Assembly (NCBI GenBank): GCA_006176705.1
Contig: QRFJ01004878.1
Span: forward strand, 47,443 to 111,442
Length of the DNA: 64,000 nucleotides
Direction of reading: 5' to 3'
DNA from: Cocos nucifera
Taxonomy: Eukaryota > Streptophyta > Magnoliopsida > Arecales > Arecaceae
Shown: in pieces, positions 37,061 through 48,812 of the stretch
Numbering within the stretch: the stretch's first letter is position 1
How the letters are laid out: each line of letters opens with the position of its first letter
Program-made: the position numbers and the translations under genes
Notes under the pieces: generated by a model
The model's input: only the letters and a program-made list of their open reading frames with translations
Databases searched by the model: none
What the model was told of the DNA's origin: nothing

Positions 37061-37068
37061 TATAAATA
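37061..37068 (+). promoter_or_regulatory. TATA box of the element D LTR
   Basis: The sequence tataaata follows acagtc and an upstream attggttggg (CCAAT-like). The 3' LTR keeps it at 45109-45116. It is the probable start of the element transcript about 30 bp downstream. Confidence 0.6.
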
Positions 37069-37597
37069 AGACCCTACGCCCAACTTAAATTAAGATTGGA
37101 AAATTGAAATCCCACACTCCAAGGCTGCCTCTCCCCTCTTCCTCCATGCCAAACCCACCTTCTCCCTCTCCTCTCCACGTCCAAAGATGTTTTGGACCTT
37201 GGTTGATGCAATCCAGATGAGAAAAAGGCGACTGAAAGCTAGAAGGCTGCGCTACTGCAAAGGATAACTGCTGATCTTCAAAAGAAGTTTTGAAGATTCT
37301 TCAGATTAGATCTAGATCTAATTTTTGAAGACGTGATAGAGAAGAAGAGAATCTCCAGATCCAGCTCGAGTGGATATTGGTAGAGGCCACGCACTTGCGT
37401 GGCTAGATCCAGAACCTTCCGCTGCTCATAGGATCATCATCGGATAATAGGATTATCCATTTCAAGGTAAATTAAATTAAATTTAATTTATTTAATTTTA
37501 TTTTAATTATTAAAATAATAAGAATCAGATCTAAAATATTTTAGATCTGATCAGATCTGAACGAATCTGATCCAAAAAATTAAAATTTCTCTTCAAC

Positions 37598-37610
37598 TAG
37601 TATCAGAGCC
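37598..37610 (+). other. Primer binding site of element D
   Basis: The stretch tagtatcagagcc lies 2 bases after the LTR and differs by one base from the initiator methionine tRNA site. Confidence 0.8.
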
Positions 37611-39464
37611 AAGATTCCAAAAGTATTTAGATCTATTTTTAAATTTATTTTAATTAAAAAATAAATAATTTTAGATATCATATGAGATATGATCAGATCT
37701 AAAATTAAAAAAAATTAAAATTAAATAATTTGGATCTAAGATTAAAAAATATGCATGACTAGTTCTAAAATAGAATAGTTCTATAGAATAGTCTTGCATG
37801 TTTTTAATTTAATTTGATTAAATTATATTTTAAATTAATTTATTTACTATTTTTTGATATTATAATGGTATAATAACATCTAAAAAATAGTAAATAAAAA
37901 TTATTTAATTTTAAACATCATATGAGATATGATAGATGCATGTCTAGACTAGTTGTAGAATAGTTCTACATAATTATCTAGATTAGAATTTATTTTGATT
38001 AGATCAATTTAAATCTAATTTTTTAGATTATTATGAGATAATTTAGATTTAAAAATATGCATGATTCGATACATGAGATGTATGCAAAATATGCCATGAT
38101 TAGATCTAATTTGTATATGAGATATATGATATAGATCTAAAACTGTTTTGTAGTATTGCATGTTCCTGATTAAGGCATTTCCTCTTGGCCGTCCGGTCAT
38201 AAGAACGAAGAAGGGTTTAAAGGCCCTCTCTCCCATTCGATGGGGTGTTCTTATGATGTGTAGGGGTGCTGCGCGTTCGTCCTTAATCAGAAATCCAAAA
38301 CTTACTTTCTGCAAAACCCTAGATCCTGAAACCCTAGGATTTATTGTGCATATTTTGTTTATGAATCCTACTTAATTAAAAATTAAGATTATGAAATATT
38401 AATTAGGTCTAAAATTGAGAATTTCAGATCTAAGACATATTCATAATACTGGGTTCGGGCTTGGGTAGCTCAATTAGGTCTAAGCGGTTGATCAAATCGA
38501 ATCAAGAGTTGGTTAGATGGGATCAACAATGCTTAAATTGACCAGCCTAATAGGATTAAGTCTGGGTCAAGATCGAGTCACGATCAAGCAAGACCTAATT
38601 AGGCTCAGAGGTTAGAGTCTGGATTGTAGGCTAACCCAATTGGTTCTGACTCAACAATTTGGTGTCTAAGGTAAGTTTGGCACATACGACCGACTGGATT
38701 TTTAATTGGAAGCTACTCGACCTGAATGCATTCTTGTATGAGTTAATGGCATATTCCTTCCACCGGTCTCACTTACCTGGCCATATCTGTTGACACAGTT
38801 CTGATCTGAGGTGGTCAATAATCCGAGCTAACCCATGCCACTAGGTTAGTCATAATTGTTATGACTATGACAAGTCTAGTTTAATGAGACCTGAATCAAT
38901 TCTCCCTAAGAAAAGATTAAGTCTGAGGTCTTCCACCATTGTAGATGTGCGGGCCCTTCCCAGGGTTGATTGTTCTCGGCTGGATACAGTGGCTCAGTTG
39001 CACCGAAAAGATGCAACCATGTCTATTAGGCATTGGATGCTATGGGCTGGAGGATGAGTTGGGCTCAATATTTTGGATACGGTGAGAGACTCAATTAGGA
39101 ACCCAGTCTATGCAAATGGTGGGTCTGACTTAACTAAGGAGTGGATCAATATTCTGGATACGGTGAGATTCATGAATTAGAGATCAAGTTTGGGTGCACC
39201 ATGATTAGAGAATCATTGAACAAGAGTTGTTCACTCATTGGCTAACCCATCACCAATAACTGTTAGGTGAGGTGATGAGTCAGTTGGTGAGACCGCACCA
39301 CCCACTAGAAATCATTAATCATGGAGATTTTTGCATCTCTACAGAGGAGTGTAGGGATCCGAGAAAATAGTGGGAGCTAATTTGTTTAAAAATAAAATTT
39401 CTAAATAAATTGGTCAAGTCATAATTACAGTATCTAACTAGAATCTTTGACTCTCTATAGAAAA
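37611..39464 (+). other. Untranslated leader of element D
   Basis: This is about 1.85 kb without credible genes. It contains the structured segment 38166-38290 and the module at 38661-38782 shared with elements A-C. A good donor-like site, ctaag/gtaagt (junction 38670/38671), and an acceptor-like ctctctatag ending at 39460, five bases before the former gag start, would define a 790-nt intron. Confidence 0.55.
38166..38290 (+). other. Nested inverted repeats in the leader of D (potential structured RNA)
   Basis: Three nested pairings are visible. Outer stem: ctgattaagg (38166-38175) with ccttaatcag (38281-38290). Middle stem: tcataagaac (38197-38206) with gttcttatga (38247-38256). Inner hairpin: cccat/atggg at 38232-38236 and 38240-38244, with a ttcg-containing turn. 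The segment is also GC-richer than the rest of the leader. A role in dimerisation or packaging of the element RNA is conceivable but only inferred. Confidence 0.55.
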
Positions 39465-40483
39465 ATATCTGCATCCAACCCATTGGCACGTATCCTGGAC
39501 ACACATAGACTGACCTGGACCCAATTATAAAGATTGGCTCAGGAACTACAAAATTATTTTGGGTTTCAGAGAAGTTAACCCATGTATTGGACCAGGACCC
39601 TCCCACCTTACCAGCCCGTCCATCCACTGAACAGAGAGCGTCTCTGGAAAAATGGATAGACGAAGATAATAAGGCCAGATATTACATGTTGGGCTCGATG
39701 TCTGATGAGCTCCAGCGCCAACATGAAGATATCGGGACTGCTCGCCAAATGTTGGCTCACCTGCAGGAGATGTTTGGTGAACAGAGTCGCGCAGCCAAAT
39801 ATCAAGTCACGAAATGACTTTTTAAGGCTAAGATGCGTGATGGGCAGTCAGTCCAAGATCACTGTCTGACATGATGATCAAGGACATGGAAGAGCTTGAG
39901 AAGCTCGGTGTGAAGTTAGACTTGGATCTGCAGAACGATATTATTCTGCAATCCTTGACTGATGCATATGGGCAATTCATCATGAATTACCACATGCATA
40001 AACTTCAAAATTCCTTGGCCGAATTAATGAATATGCTGGTTCACCGCTGAGCTTTCTATGAAAGGATTCTAAAGGCTCAGTTCTTGCTATGGAATGGACT
40101 TCTTCCAAAAGAAAGTCTTATGGAAAGAAAAAGAAGTCTGTGAAAAAGCAAAAGGTGGAAGGATCAAAGAAGAAGAAGGCAGAGCCGAAGAAGAAGGTCG
40201 ATGTCAAAGGAAAGTGTTTCCATTGCAACAGCGACGGCCATTGGAAGCGGAACTGCCCTACTTACCTGGCCACCCTGAAGAACAAGAAGGAAGGTCCTTC
40301 TGGAGGTATGCTCGTTATTGAGTCTAACCTTACGGTTTCTTCTGCATCCAGTTGGGTGCTTGACTCTGGTTCTAGTGCTCATCTGTGCACTTCCATGCAG
40401 GGATCTTGAGGATAGCAGGAGGCTGAGGGATGGAGACATGATCCTACGCATCGGATAATGGAGCAAGAGTTGCTGCAGTAGCG
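39465..40483 (+). pseudogene. Copia element D gag, zinc knuckle and protease (decayed)
   Basis: The expected start codon at 39465 is ATA. The early gag (LDTHRLT near 39492; NYKDWLRN near 39520 after a frameshift) leads to an open stretch with STEQRASLEKWIDEDNKARY and MSDELQRQHEDI, ending at a TGA at 39815. After two more breaks, a lysine-rich ORF (40089-40409) holds a perfect CX2CX4HX4C knuckle (CFHCNSDGHWKRNC, near 40217) and the protease motif WVLDSGSSAHLC near 40352 with the DSG triad intact. The frame stops at 40409. Gag packages RNA and the protease would cut the polyprotein. Confidence 0.85.
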
Positions 40484-41814
40484 GTGGGAACATACCCTCT
40501 TCGATTACCATCTGGTTTAGACTTAGTTTTGAAAGACTGTTATTATGTGCCTGCAGCTAGCAGGAATTTGATTTCTGTTTCATGCTTAGCACTAGAAGGC
40601 TATGTGATTACCTTCTTTAAGGACCATTGTAACATTCTTTATGAAAGAAATAAAATTGCAAATGGTTTTCTTATTAATGGTCTTTATCAGCTACATATTG
40701 ATGTACCTGTTCTAACTATCGAGCAAAACGTGAATGCCAAACGACCTAGGGATAGTCCAAACGATAGATATCTATGGCACCTGAGATTAGGTCATATAGC
40801 AGAAGATAGGATCAACAAATTGGAGAAAAATGGGCTATTGAGTCCATTGACTTCCGAGTCATATCCAACTTGTGAATCTTGTCTTCAAGGCAAAATGACT
40901 AAACTCCCTTTTGTTAGGACATGGGGAAGAGGGCCACAGATCTCCTTGCCCTAGTACATACTGATGTGTGCGGCCCATTTGATGTGCCGGCTAGAGGCAA
41001 TTTTGTCTACTTCATTATCTTTACCGATGATCTGTCTAGGTATGGGTATGTGTATCTTATGAGACACAAGTCTGAAGCTTTTGAAAAGTTCAAAGAATTC
41101 AGACATGAAGTAGAAAAATAAACTAGAAAAACCCATTAAGGTTCTTCGATCAGATCGAGGAGGTGAATACCTTAGCCGAAAATTCCTAGACTATCTCAAG
41201 AAAAATGGCATAGTCTCTCAATGGACTCCACCAGGAACACCTCAACTCAACGGAGTTTCAGAATGGAGAAATCGGACTCTATTGGATATGGTTCGATCCA
41301 TGATGAGCTTCACAGACCTTCCTGATTTTCTTTGGGGACATTCATTGTTAACTTCAATTTATCTACTGAATAGGGTTTCCTCTAAAACCGTTCCTACCAC
41401 ACCGTATGAGATATGGCACGGTAAGAAACCAAGTCTGAGTCATCTCAGAATTTGGGGTTGTCCGGCTCATGTCAAAAGACAACAAGCGGACAAGTTAGAG
41501 TTTAGGTCCTTTAGAGCTCGATTCATAGGATATCCTAAAGAGTCATTAGGATACTATTTCTACATTCCAGAAGACCACAATGTGATTGTGAGTCGACATG
41601 CCATCTTTCTTGAAAAATAGTTTATTCAAGATAGCGGCATTGGAAAGCAGATTAAGCTTGATGAGAAAGTCTCACAAGTACAACGAGCTAAGGACCAATT
41701 GGAACCAAATCAGGTTGAGCCAATAAGAACACTACCTCCTCCACCTCGTAGATCGAAAAGAGTTTTCGTCCTCCTGAAAGATACTTAGGTATTATTTCAG
41801 AGAAAGTAGAGAAA
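40484..41814 (+). pseudogene. Copia element D pre-integrase domain and integrase
   Basis: The ORF at 40484-40954 carries the zinc-binding WHLRLGHIAEDRI and CESCLQGKMTKLPF. A frameshift near 40915 moves to 40921-41121 with LVHTDVCGPF (first Asp) and FTDDLSRYGYVYL (second Asp). A stop and frameshift near 41120 follow; then DRGGEYL, NGVSEWRNRTLLDMV (Glu; usual RR is WR) and the C-terminal LSHLRIWGCPAHVK to ...IFLEK at 41620. All three catalytic residues are present, but in different frames. The segment to 41814 is the linker to reverse transcriptase. Confidence 0.88.
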
Positions 41815-43399
41815 ATGTTCCTCGTAGGTAATGGTGCTCATGATGATGATCCCAAAACCTACAACGAGGCGATATCAGATATCGACTCCGAGAAATGGCT
41901 AGAGGCAATGCAGTCAGAAATTGACTCGATGCACTCAAACCAAGTCTGGACCTTGGTAGATCCACCAGAAGGTATAGTACCTATTGGGTGTAAATGGATC
42001 TTCAAGAGAAAGATTGGTGCAGATGGGAATGTGGAGACATTCAAGGCTAGACTAGTGGCAAAAGGTTATAGTCAATGCGAAGGCATTGACTATCAGGATA
42101 CCTTTTTTCCCAGTGGCTATGCTAAAATCCATCCGCACATTGCTTGCCGTTGCAGCCTATTTCGATTATGAAATATGGCAAATGGATGTGAAAATGGCAT
42201 TCTTAAATGGATATCTTGAGGAAGATATCTATATGGAACAGCCGCTAGGTTTCACATCCAGTGATACTGATCACAAGGTTTGCAAGCTGCAAAGGTCCAT
42301 ATATGGACTTAAGCAAGCATCTCGGAGCTGGAACACTCATTTCAATGATGTGATCAAAATGTTTGGTTTCATCAAAAATGAAGAGGAACCATGTGTCTTC
42401 AAAAAGATCAGTGGGAGCGCTGTTGTCTTCCTCGTATTGTACGTGGATGACATCCTCCTTATTGGGAATGATATTCCCATGATGACAACAGTCAAAATTA
42501 TGGTTGTCCAAGGAATTCTCCATGAAAGACCTAGGTGAAGCATCCTTTATTCTAGGAATTAAGGTCTATAGGGATAGACCGAATAGGATGCTAGGACTTT
42601 CACAGAAGATGTACATAGAGGAAGTACTAAAGAGGTTTAGTATGGAAAACTCTAAGAGGGGATTAATACCCTTCAGACATGGTATTCATCTTTCCAAGAA
42701 GATGTGCCCTAGCACACCTGAGGAAATAGAACGCATGAGCAAGATCCCTTATGCTTCTGCAATAGGGAGCCTCATGTATGCCATGCTATGTACACGACCT
42801 GATATAGCCCATGCTGTGAGTGTCACAAGCAGATATCAGTCAAATCCAGGTGAAGAACACTGGACTTCTGTGAAATGTATCCTTAAGTACTTGAGAAGAA
42901 CTAAGGATATGATGTTGGTCTTTGGTAACGGAGAACTCCAAGTCCAGGGATACACAGACTCGGATTTCATGTCCGATATAGATGATCGAAAGTCGACATC
43001 TGGGAGTCTGTTTGTGTGCAATGGTGGTGCTGTCAGCTGGAAGAGTTTCAAGCAAACATGATAGCAGATTCCACCATGGAAGCAGAATATATCGCTGCAT
43101 CAGAGGCTGCGAAGGAAGCATTCTGGTACAAGAAGTTTGCTGCAGAAATTGGAGTAATGCCATCAGATGCCATTCCTCTGTACTGCGACAACAATGGCGC
43201 CATAGCCCTTGCTAAGGAGCCGAGGTCTCACCAGAAATCCAAGCACATTGAGCGGCGATACCACCTCATCCACGATTACCTCGAGAAGGGTTACGTCGAG
43301 GTCAAGAGAGTTGACTCCACAGATAATGTGGCAGACCCACTTACAAAGCCGTTGGGCCAGCAGAAGATGGGACTTAGACTTGTAGCCAATTGGCTTTAG
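41815..43399 (+). pseudogene. Copia element D reverse transcriptase and RNase H
   Basis: Three long overlapping ORFs cover the region (41815-42171, 42086-42538, 42504-43061) plus 43016-43399. They include CKWIFKRKIGADG, WQMDVKMAFLNGYLEED (catalytic Asp; usual T is M), KQASRSWNTHF and the LYVDDILLIGND box. RNase H residues are visible in GYTDSDFMSDIDDRKSTSG, MEAEYIAASEAAKEAFW and LYCDNNGAIALAKEP, with the C-terminal DNVADPLTKPLG. The ORF ends at 43399 next to the polypurine tract. Three single frameshifts are what breaks this otherwise well-kept polymerase, so D is the youngest-looking pol in the window. Confidence 0.9.
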
Positions 43400-43400
43400 G

Positions 43401-43413
43401 ACAAGTGGGAGAT
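43401..43413 (+). other. Polypurine tract of element D
   Basis: The sequence acaagtgggagat directly precedes the 3' LTR and overlaps the last codons of the pol frame by a few bases. Confidence 0.8.
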
Positions 43414-45686
43414 TGTTAGATATATGTGCCCTAGAAGCCAGAATTGGCTGACACTTGTAATACACTTCTAGGGGCAAAATTATAATTTTGACTAATATCA
43501 ATAAAATGGGTTATTTTCTATCACATATGTGTATTTAGTGTCTGTGATACATCCTTTGAGTTAATGGTAATGATAATTCATATTTTCAAGAGTTGAAAAT
43601 TTAAGACATGAATAATCATTATTAACTCATAAAATGCTTCCGACCATAGGATCATCACGAGGATGGTGATTGATCCGGAAGGTTGGTGTACAATCGCTTC
43701 TCTTTAGTAGATGAGTCTTGAGTCTATGGTGTGGAGACACCGGAGTGAGAGTACAGATACTCGTTAGAGAATGAGGGCACTGAGCGTGACCACCTCGAGT
43801 AGTCATTAGGGAGTCTACCTTCTCATCAATGACTGACTCGATGCTGCAGTAGTGTGTCTGGTTCTTTGACCTGAGATGCATCGGCAGTTCACCTTGAGGG
43901 TGTTATAGTTTGACTACACCATTACTCGATCTCCTAGCCATTCAGAATCCTGAGGTGTATGTTGGCTATAGCATGTTCATTGTAGGAACTGGATAGCATC
44001 AAGATGGAATCTATCTACCTCGGTGGTAGAGGAGCAGCCCTATGATGATCATGAGAATCAAGTCCAAAAGTCCATGGCCATGGTAGAGTGAAATAATAGA
44101 AAGAGTTTCTATTTAGATTTTCATATTGGACTTGAATCAAATGATTACATCATATGACAGAGACTAGGATTTGACGAGTTCACCTTAACCCTAATCTGAT
44201 CGGGGCTCAAGATAGAAGAACTTAATCACATAGGTAGCTGCACCAAGAGATTCGCATTCAACTCTGATGGATTGCCACCATATACTGCTAGATGTCACTG
44301 GTGGATTTTGAGAGCAATTAGAATGATTTAGATGATTGATCATTCTAGCTGTTTGAATCAGAAGAGTTCTGATCTATCGAAAGAAGTTTCAATAATGTCG
44401 ATGATAGAGATCATGATATATCCCATTATCATACAAAATTGAATCTAACTAGATCACACAAATAAGGGTTTGAATCTAGTGATCATCAATTGAACTAATC
44501 CAATTCAATTGATCTGAATGAGATTCAATTAGGTTCGAAAAAATCGTGCTAGCACTCAATTGAACCTAACGTTCTTCTTTTACTATCATAAATAGTTGTC
44601 CTGACTAAGCCAAAGGAGTTTGTGCTCGATCAAAGGCCTTCATTTGGTCTGATTGGAGCTTATTCAAGTCAAAAAAGGTTATCTTATTTTGTAAGACATT
44701 ATCTACCATTTTTGGTCACCTGTCATTTCTCATTCTTTGACTTTGGTCAAAAGTTGATCTTTGATTGGTCAAACATTGACTATTGATACTTTGACTTCTA
44801 TCTACATGTCACGCATCTATTGGAGAGCTGGTGGAGGCCTGTCCCCCTACCAGAACCTGGTAAGGAGGAGGGCGCACGCCACCCTTGGCGTGTGCCCAAG
44901 TTGGAGGCGCCTAGGAGTCCCTATTGGATAGGGACTCCATCTCCTTTTTGGATTACGATTAGAGTTCTCCTAAGAATCAACTTTGACTGATCTTAGACAC
45001 CTCTAAGGAGGAATCCAAGAAACTCTATTCCCACCAATCATATTTAGATCTGATTTCATAAAGAGTTGTGATTGGTTGGGAAGAAGAGGAGTTGGATCAC
45101 AAACAGTCTATAAATAAGACCCTGCACCCAACTCAAATTAAGATTGGAAAATTGAAATCCCATGCCCCAAGGCTGCCTCTCCCCTCTTCCTCCATGCCAA
45201 ACCCACCTTCTCCCTCTCCTCTCCACGTCCAAAAGTATTTTGGTCCTTGGTTGGTGCAATCCAGATGAGAGAAAGGCGACTGAAAGCTAGAAGGCTGCAC
45301 TGCTGCAAAGGATAACTGCTGATCTTCAAAAGGAGTTTTGAAGATCCTCCAGATTAGATCCAAATCTGATTTTTGGAGATGTGATAGAGAAGAAGAGGAT
45401 CTCCAGATCCAACCCGAGTAGATATCGGTAGAGGTCAGGCACTTGCGTGGCTAGATCCAGAACATTCTGCTGCTCATAGGATCATCATCAGGTAATAGAA
45501 TTACCCACTTCAAGATAAATTAAATTTGATTTAATTTATCTAATTTTATTTTAATTATTAAAATAATAAGAATCAGATCTAAAATATCTCAGATTTGATC
45601 TAGATTAAAAAAAAAAAATTAAAATATATCTCTTGATCTGATCAGATCTGAACGAACCTGGTTCGAAAAAATAGGATTTTCCTTCA
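43414..45686 (+). repeat. 3' LTR of element D
   Basis: It runs from tgttagatatatgtgccc to ttttccttca, length 2273 bp, homologous to 35267-37595 without the 99-bp duplication. In the first 60 bases I count 7 differences from the 5' copy, mostly A in the 5' LTR where this one has G. Confidence 0.92.
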
Positions 45687-45691
45687 TCTAT
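45687..45691. repeat. Target site duplication of element D, right copy (tctat)
   Basis: It matches 35262-35266, and the LTR of element C resumes immediately. Confidence 0.92.
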
Positions 45692-47212
45692 CTCATAGAA
45701 TTCTAAGCAAAACCAATTCCTCCTTTGACTTGGTCTTCCACCTAACTTTCATATATGACTTGGAGGGAGAGAGGGGGCATGAAAATCAAAAAGAAAAAGA
45801 TTTTCCATAAAAATACCTAAAAAATAGGTATGGGGGTGTTGGGACCAAGGTGGTGCAAGGAGATAGGGAGTCCTAGTCACACTAGGACTCCTATTTTGAC
45901 TTGATCAAATAAGATCTTTTAACTAAATAAAATTAAGATTAAACAAATCTAATTAAATAAGATCCTAATTCATTTAAGAACTTAATTAAATTATATTTTA
46001 TTTTGATTTATTTTCTAATAAAATTAAAAAATTGGATTAATCCGAGTCCTAATTAGACTAGGACTAGTTCTTCCTTACACTTGGCTTATCCAATAAATCA
46101 ATTAAACTTGATCCAATCAAGACCAAACCAAATCTAATCATATTTAATTAGACTTAATCTCAGCCTATTGACTTAATCAAATTAAGTCAATTAGCAATTC
46201 AATTACTAATCAATCCTCCTACAATACTTGCACTAGGTTAAACACCAATCGTATTGATTGTTTAACCCTAGAATGATTCTTAATCATTGATCAACCATCC
46301 GATCAGATCGTAATCTCTAATGTGTGTGACCTCATAGGTCTGAACCTAAGCTGGTAGCATAAAAATAAATTTCTATACTAATCAAAATGACCATCTAGAA
46401 ATGATATCCGATGGTTGGATAGGTCGAAGGTATAGAACACCATCCTTAGAACCCATGCGGATATAGTTTTCATATAATTCATCCCCTTAACCATAATGCT
46501 CATACAACACATCAGATTTTAACTATCAACTTTGATCAGGTTGTCCATATTATATTTCAAAATATCAAATCCATCTGATGGATTATCCTGACCAAGATTT
46601 TGCTATATTGAAATATAGTGATACATTCTTCTCCAACTCTTGGAGTGGTCAATTCCATCTTGCTCACACTCTAACTTCACAAGTACTTGACTGTGCCCAG
46701 AAGCCATCCATTGCTGAATTAGAAATTTAGTTAGTTCGATACTAAAGTACAGTAAGTTGCTTGCAAGTCACTGAGGTGATCTCAGGTCTAAAGGATACTT
46801 ATAGCTATATCCCATCATAGGCATTCTTGACAGCAGAATGCTCTGGAGTTGGTCACGTTCAATGATGATGTACCCATACATCTCATTTGTATGCCATACC
46901 TATATCTCTATATACCTTAGTTAAGAGGACAATCAATCTATATGGCATATAGCGATCTATGCTCGATAGACGCTGTCATCCTAATTAACAACCTATCATT
47001 TGGTCGTGAATAAATTTAAGAACTAATCGATAAATCCTCTCTTTATCAAAACTAAACAGTCCTAAGGACTTCATCACAATAATGGAGTTCATTAGAAGAT
47101 GTAAACTTATGATAAAAAAAGATGTTAAAATATTTTTATTAATTAATAAATCAATTACAATATCTCAAGCATCAATAGGTTGACGATTGACTTTGAAACA
47201 CAATTCTCAAGA
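45692..47212 (-). repeat. 5' LTR of element C, outer part
   Basis: This completes the LTR interrupted by D and aligns with 25012-26546 of the 3' LTR. The terminal bases read tcttgagaattg on the minus strand (TG start mutated to TC). Confidence 0.85.
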
Positions 47213-48298
47213 GTAAGTGGTAAAGGACCTAGCAAAGTTAGGCTGCCTAGTAGGATTCAATTAGGCATATGGATGGCTCTATCGGCACACATGTTATGCC
47301 TGATAAACTGGTAAGAAATTTATACCAGAATTCTTTACTAGAACTATAAAAACTCTTATATATATGCTTTAATTAATTTAATTTTATTATTTACTTATTG
47401 TACACACGGTAGCTAGGTCATCCACCAGGCCAGCTATGATTGTGGAAGGTCACATACTAGTCTAGGAAGGATTAGTGATTACTTAGATTCTAGATCATGA
47501 AAGATTGCAGCAAGAATTTCAAATTATATTTATTAAGTTGTTACAAGATCTGATATATATATTAAAACTAATATATTTCTGAACTATGTAGGTAGATTAC
47601 GTATAGTAGGTCATTGTGTGGTATAGCGATGAATCATCCACTCAGCCACTCATTGACCTTGAGGGATGGCTCAAGGTTACTAAAGGGGTGAGTAGGAGCC
47701 GGATCATAGGATTCAGCCACAACTTTGATCCACTAGTGGCTTAATACTCTTCAGCATCCTCACAGGTCTCGATGTCCCAAACTTGAAGCGATGCGCATGT
47801 GAAGGAGGTCATGCAGACGCTTCTAAACCGGTGACCTTAGAGCTTCTAGAATACCATCTGTGATATGGCTGTGGAGATTCTCTGAGATCGCAGCTGCATG
47901 ACTAGTTGGGCTCATTGTCCTGACCATCACATCAAGTAATTCTATTAGTAAACTTTTTTACTTGTTTTAAGTTTTAATATTTAGAAACTTCATATATTTA
48001 GGCTTGAGTTGGAAAAGGGGATGTAACGGCTAAAAATTTAGTCTAACCATCCAATTAATGGGTTGGAGATGTCTATAGCTCCATATCATCAAATGAAATA
48101 TATAAGATAATCTATTTAAGAATTAGAGAAATATATCAAAAGATACCTCTCTATCGAAAGATATGCCTTCATATCAAAACTTATTAATAATATTTTATTT
48201 TTTTCATTTCAGGATGTTGGGACATCTGACTCTCATCCACCAGCTACTGGAGAGGAGTAAGAGGACGAGGAGGAGGATGATGAGGAGAATCTGACTTG
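47213..48298 (+). pseudogene. CACTA second gene, right part (Transposase_24-like, decayed)
   Basis: It continues the gene broken by element C. Near 47260 a frame reads RHMDGSIGTHVMPDKL, resembling the H-x-GGS-x(5-8)-H block of Ptta/En/Spm-type plant transposase proteins. Exon-like blocks separated by AT-rich intron-like stretches follow at about 47410-47520, 47590-47940 and 48210-48298. The last ends in an acidic tail, EDEEEDDEENLT, and a stop. These second genes of CACTA elements may help bind the element ends. The frame is broken several times. Family assignment is tentative. Confidence 0.45.
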
Positions 48299-48515
48299 AT
48301 TTTTTTTTATTTTGATGTATTGTATTTTTTTTGATACTGATTGTAAAATTATATAATTAATATTTTTAATATAATATAATTAATTTTTTTATTTATGATT
48401 ATCATATTATTTTTAAATTTTAATTATAATAGATGTTAGGAACCATAATTGATTATGATTAATTAAAATAAATTATAAAAAATATTATTATAATTTTTTA
48501 AAAAAAATAAAATTA

Positions 48516-48793
48516 ACTATTACTGATGGTATTAGCGATAAAAAAAGCCATTGCTATTTTTTTATTTTTTTAAAATTTGATTTAAAAATAAAAAAATAAA
48601 TTGCCAAATTTTAGCCATCATAAATGCTGTCACTAATAGTCGTTATTAGCGATGGCTAGAAATGCCATCCCTAATAATGGCAATTAGCATCTAAGATTGT
48701 TCTGACCATCAATTAGCGATAGTTTTCCATCGCTAATACTATTAGTGACAGTAAAATCACTATTAGCAATGGCAATTAGCCATTACTGATAGT
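48516..48793. repeat. CACTA subterminal repeats
   Basis: Short motifs close to ttagcgatggc, or its inverse gccattgctaa, recur many times in both orientations over about 280 bp next to the terminus. This is the typical subterminal architecture to which CACTA transposase accessory proteins bind. Confidence 0.75.
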
Positions 48794-48809
48794 CAAATTT
48801 CTTGTACTG
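48794..48809 (-). repeat. CACTA terminal inverted repeat, right end
   Basis: Read on the minus strand it is cagtacaagaaatttg, one base from the classic plant CACTA terminus cactacaagaaatttg. Directly outside lies tat (48810-48812), the probable 3-bp target duplication, in the integrase reading frame of a Gypsy element. The left terminus is not in the window. Confidence 0.75.
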
Positions 48810-48812
48810 TAT

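Larger units (their letters stand above)
35267..37595 (+). repeat. 5' LTR of element D
   Basis: It begins tgttagatatatatgccc and ends ttctcttca, length 2329 bp. A TATA box (tataaata) lies at 37061-37068. A 99-bp tandem duplication (36472-36669) occurs only in this LTR copy. Many differences from the 3' LTR are G-to-A or C-to-T changes. Confidence 0.92.
35267..45686 (+). mobile_element. Copia element D, full length, plus strand
   Basis: A 10.4-kb element with LTRs at 35267-37595 and 43414-45686, TG...CA ends, a 5-bp target duplication, primer site, leader with a structured segment, gag, protease, integrase, reverse transcriptase and RNase H. It is a different Copia family from A/B/C but shares the leader module and polypurine tract type. 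Its pol is the best preserved of the window, with a handful of frameshifts. It lies in the 5' LTR of element C. Confidence 0.92.
24017..47212 (-). mobile_element. Copia element C, minus strand, carrying element D and an assembly gap
   Basis: The element has a 3' LTR at 24017-26546, coding region 26560-30533, leader 30534-32273, primer site, and a 5' LTR split by element D. Removing D and the duplicated gap sequence leaves about 10.7 kb, close to element B (10.9 kb). Gene order in its own orientation is gag, protease, integrase, reverse transcriptase, RNase H, so it is Copia. LTR ends have decayed (CA to TA at one end, TG to TC at the other). It sits within the second gene of the CACTA element. 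Confidence 0.85.
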
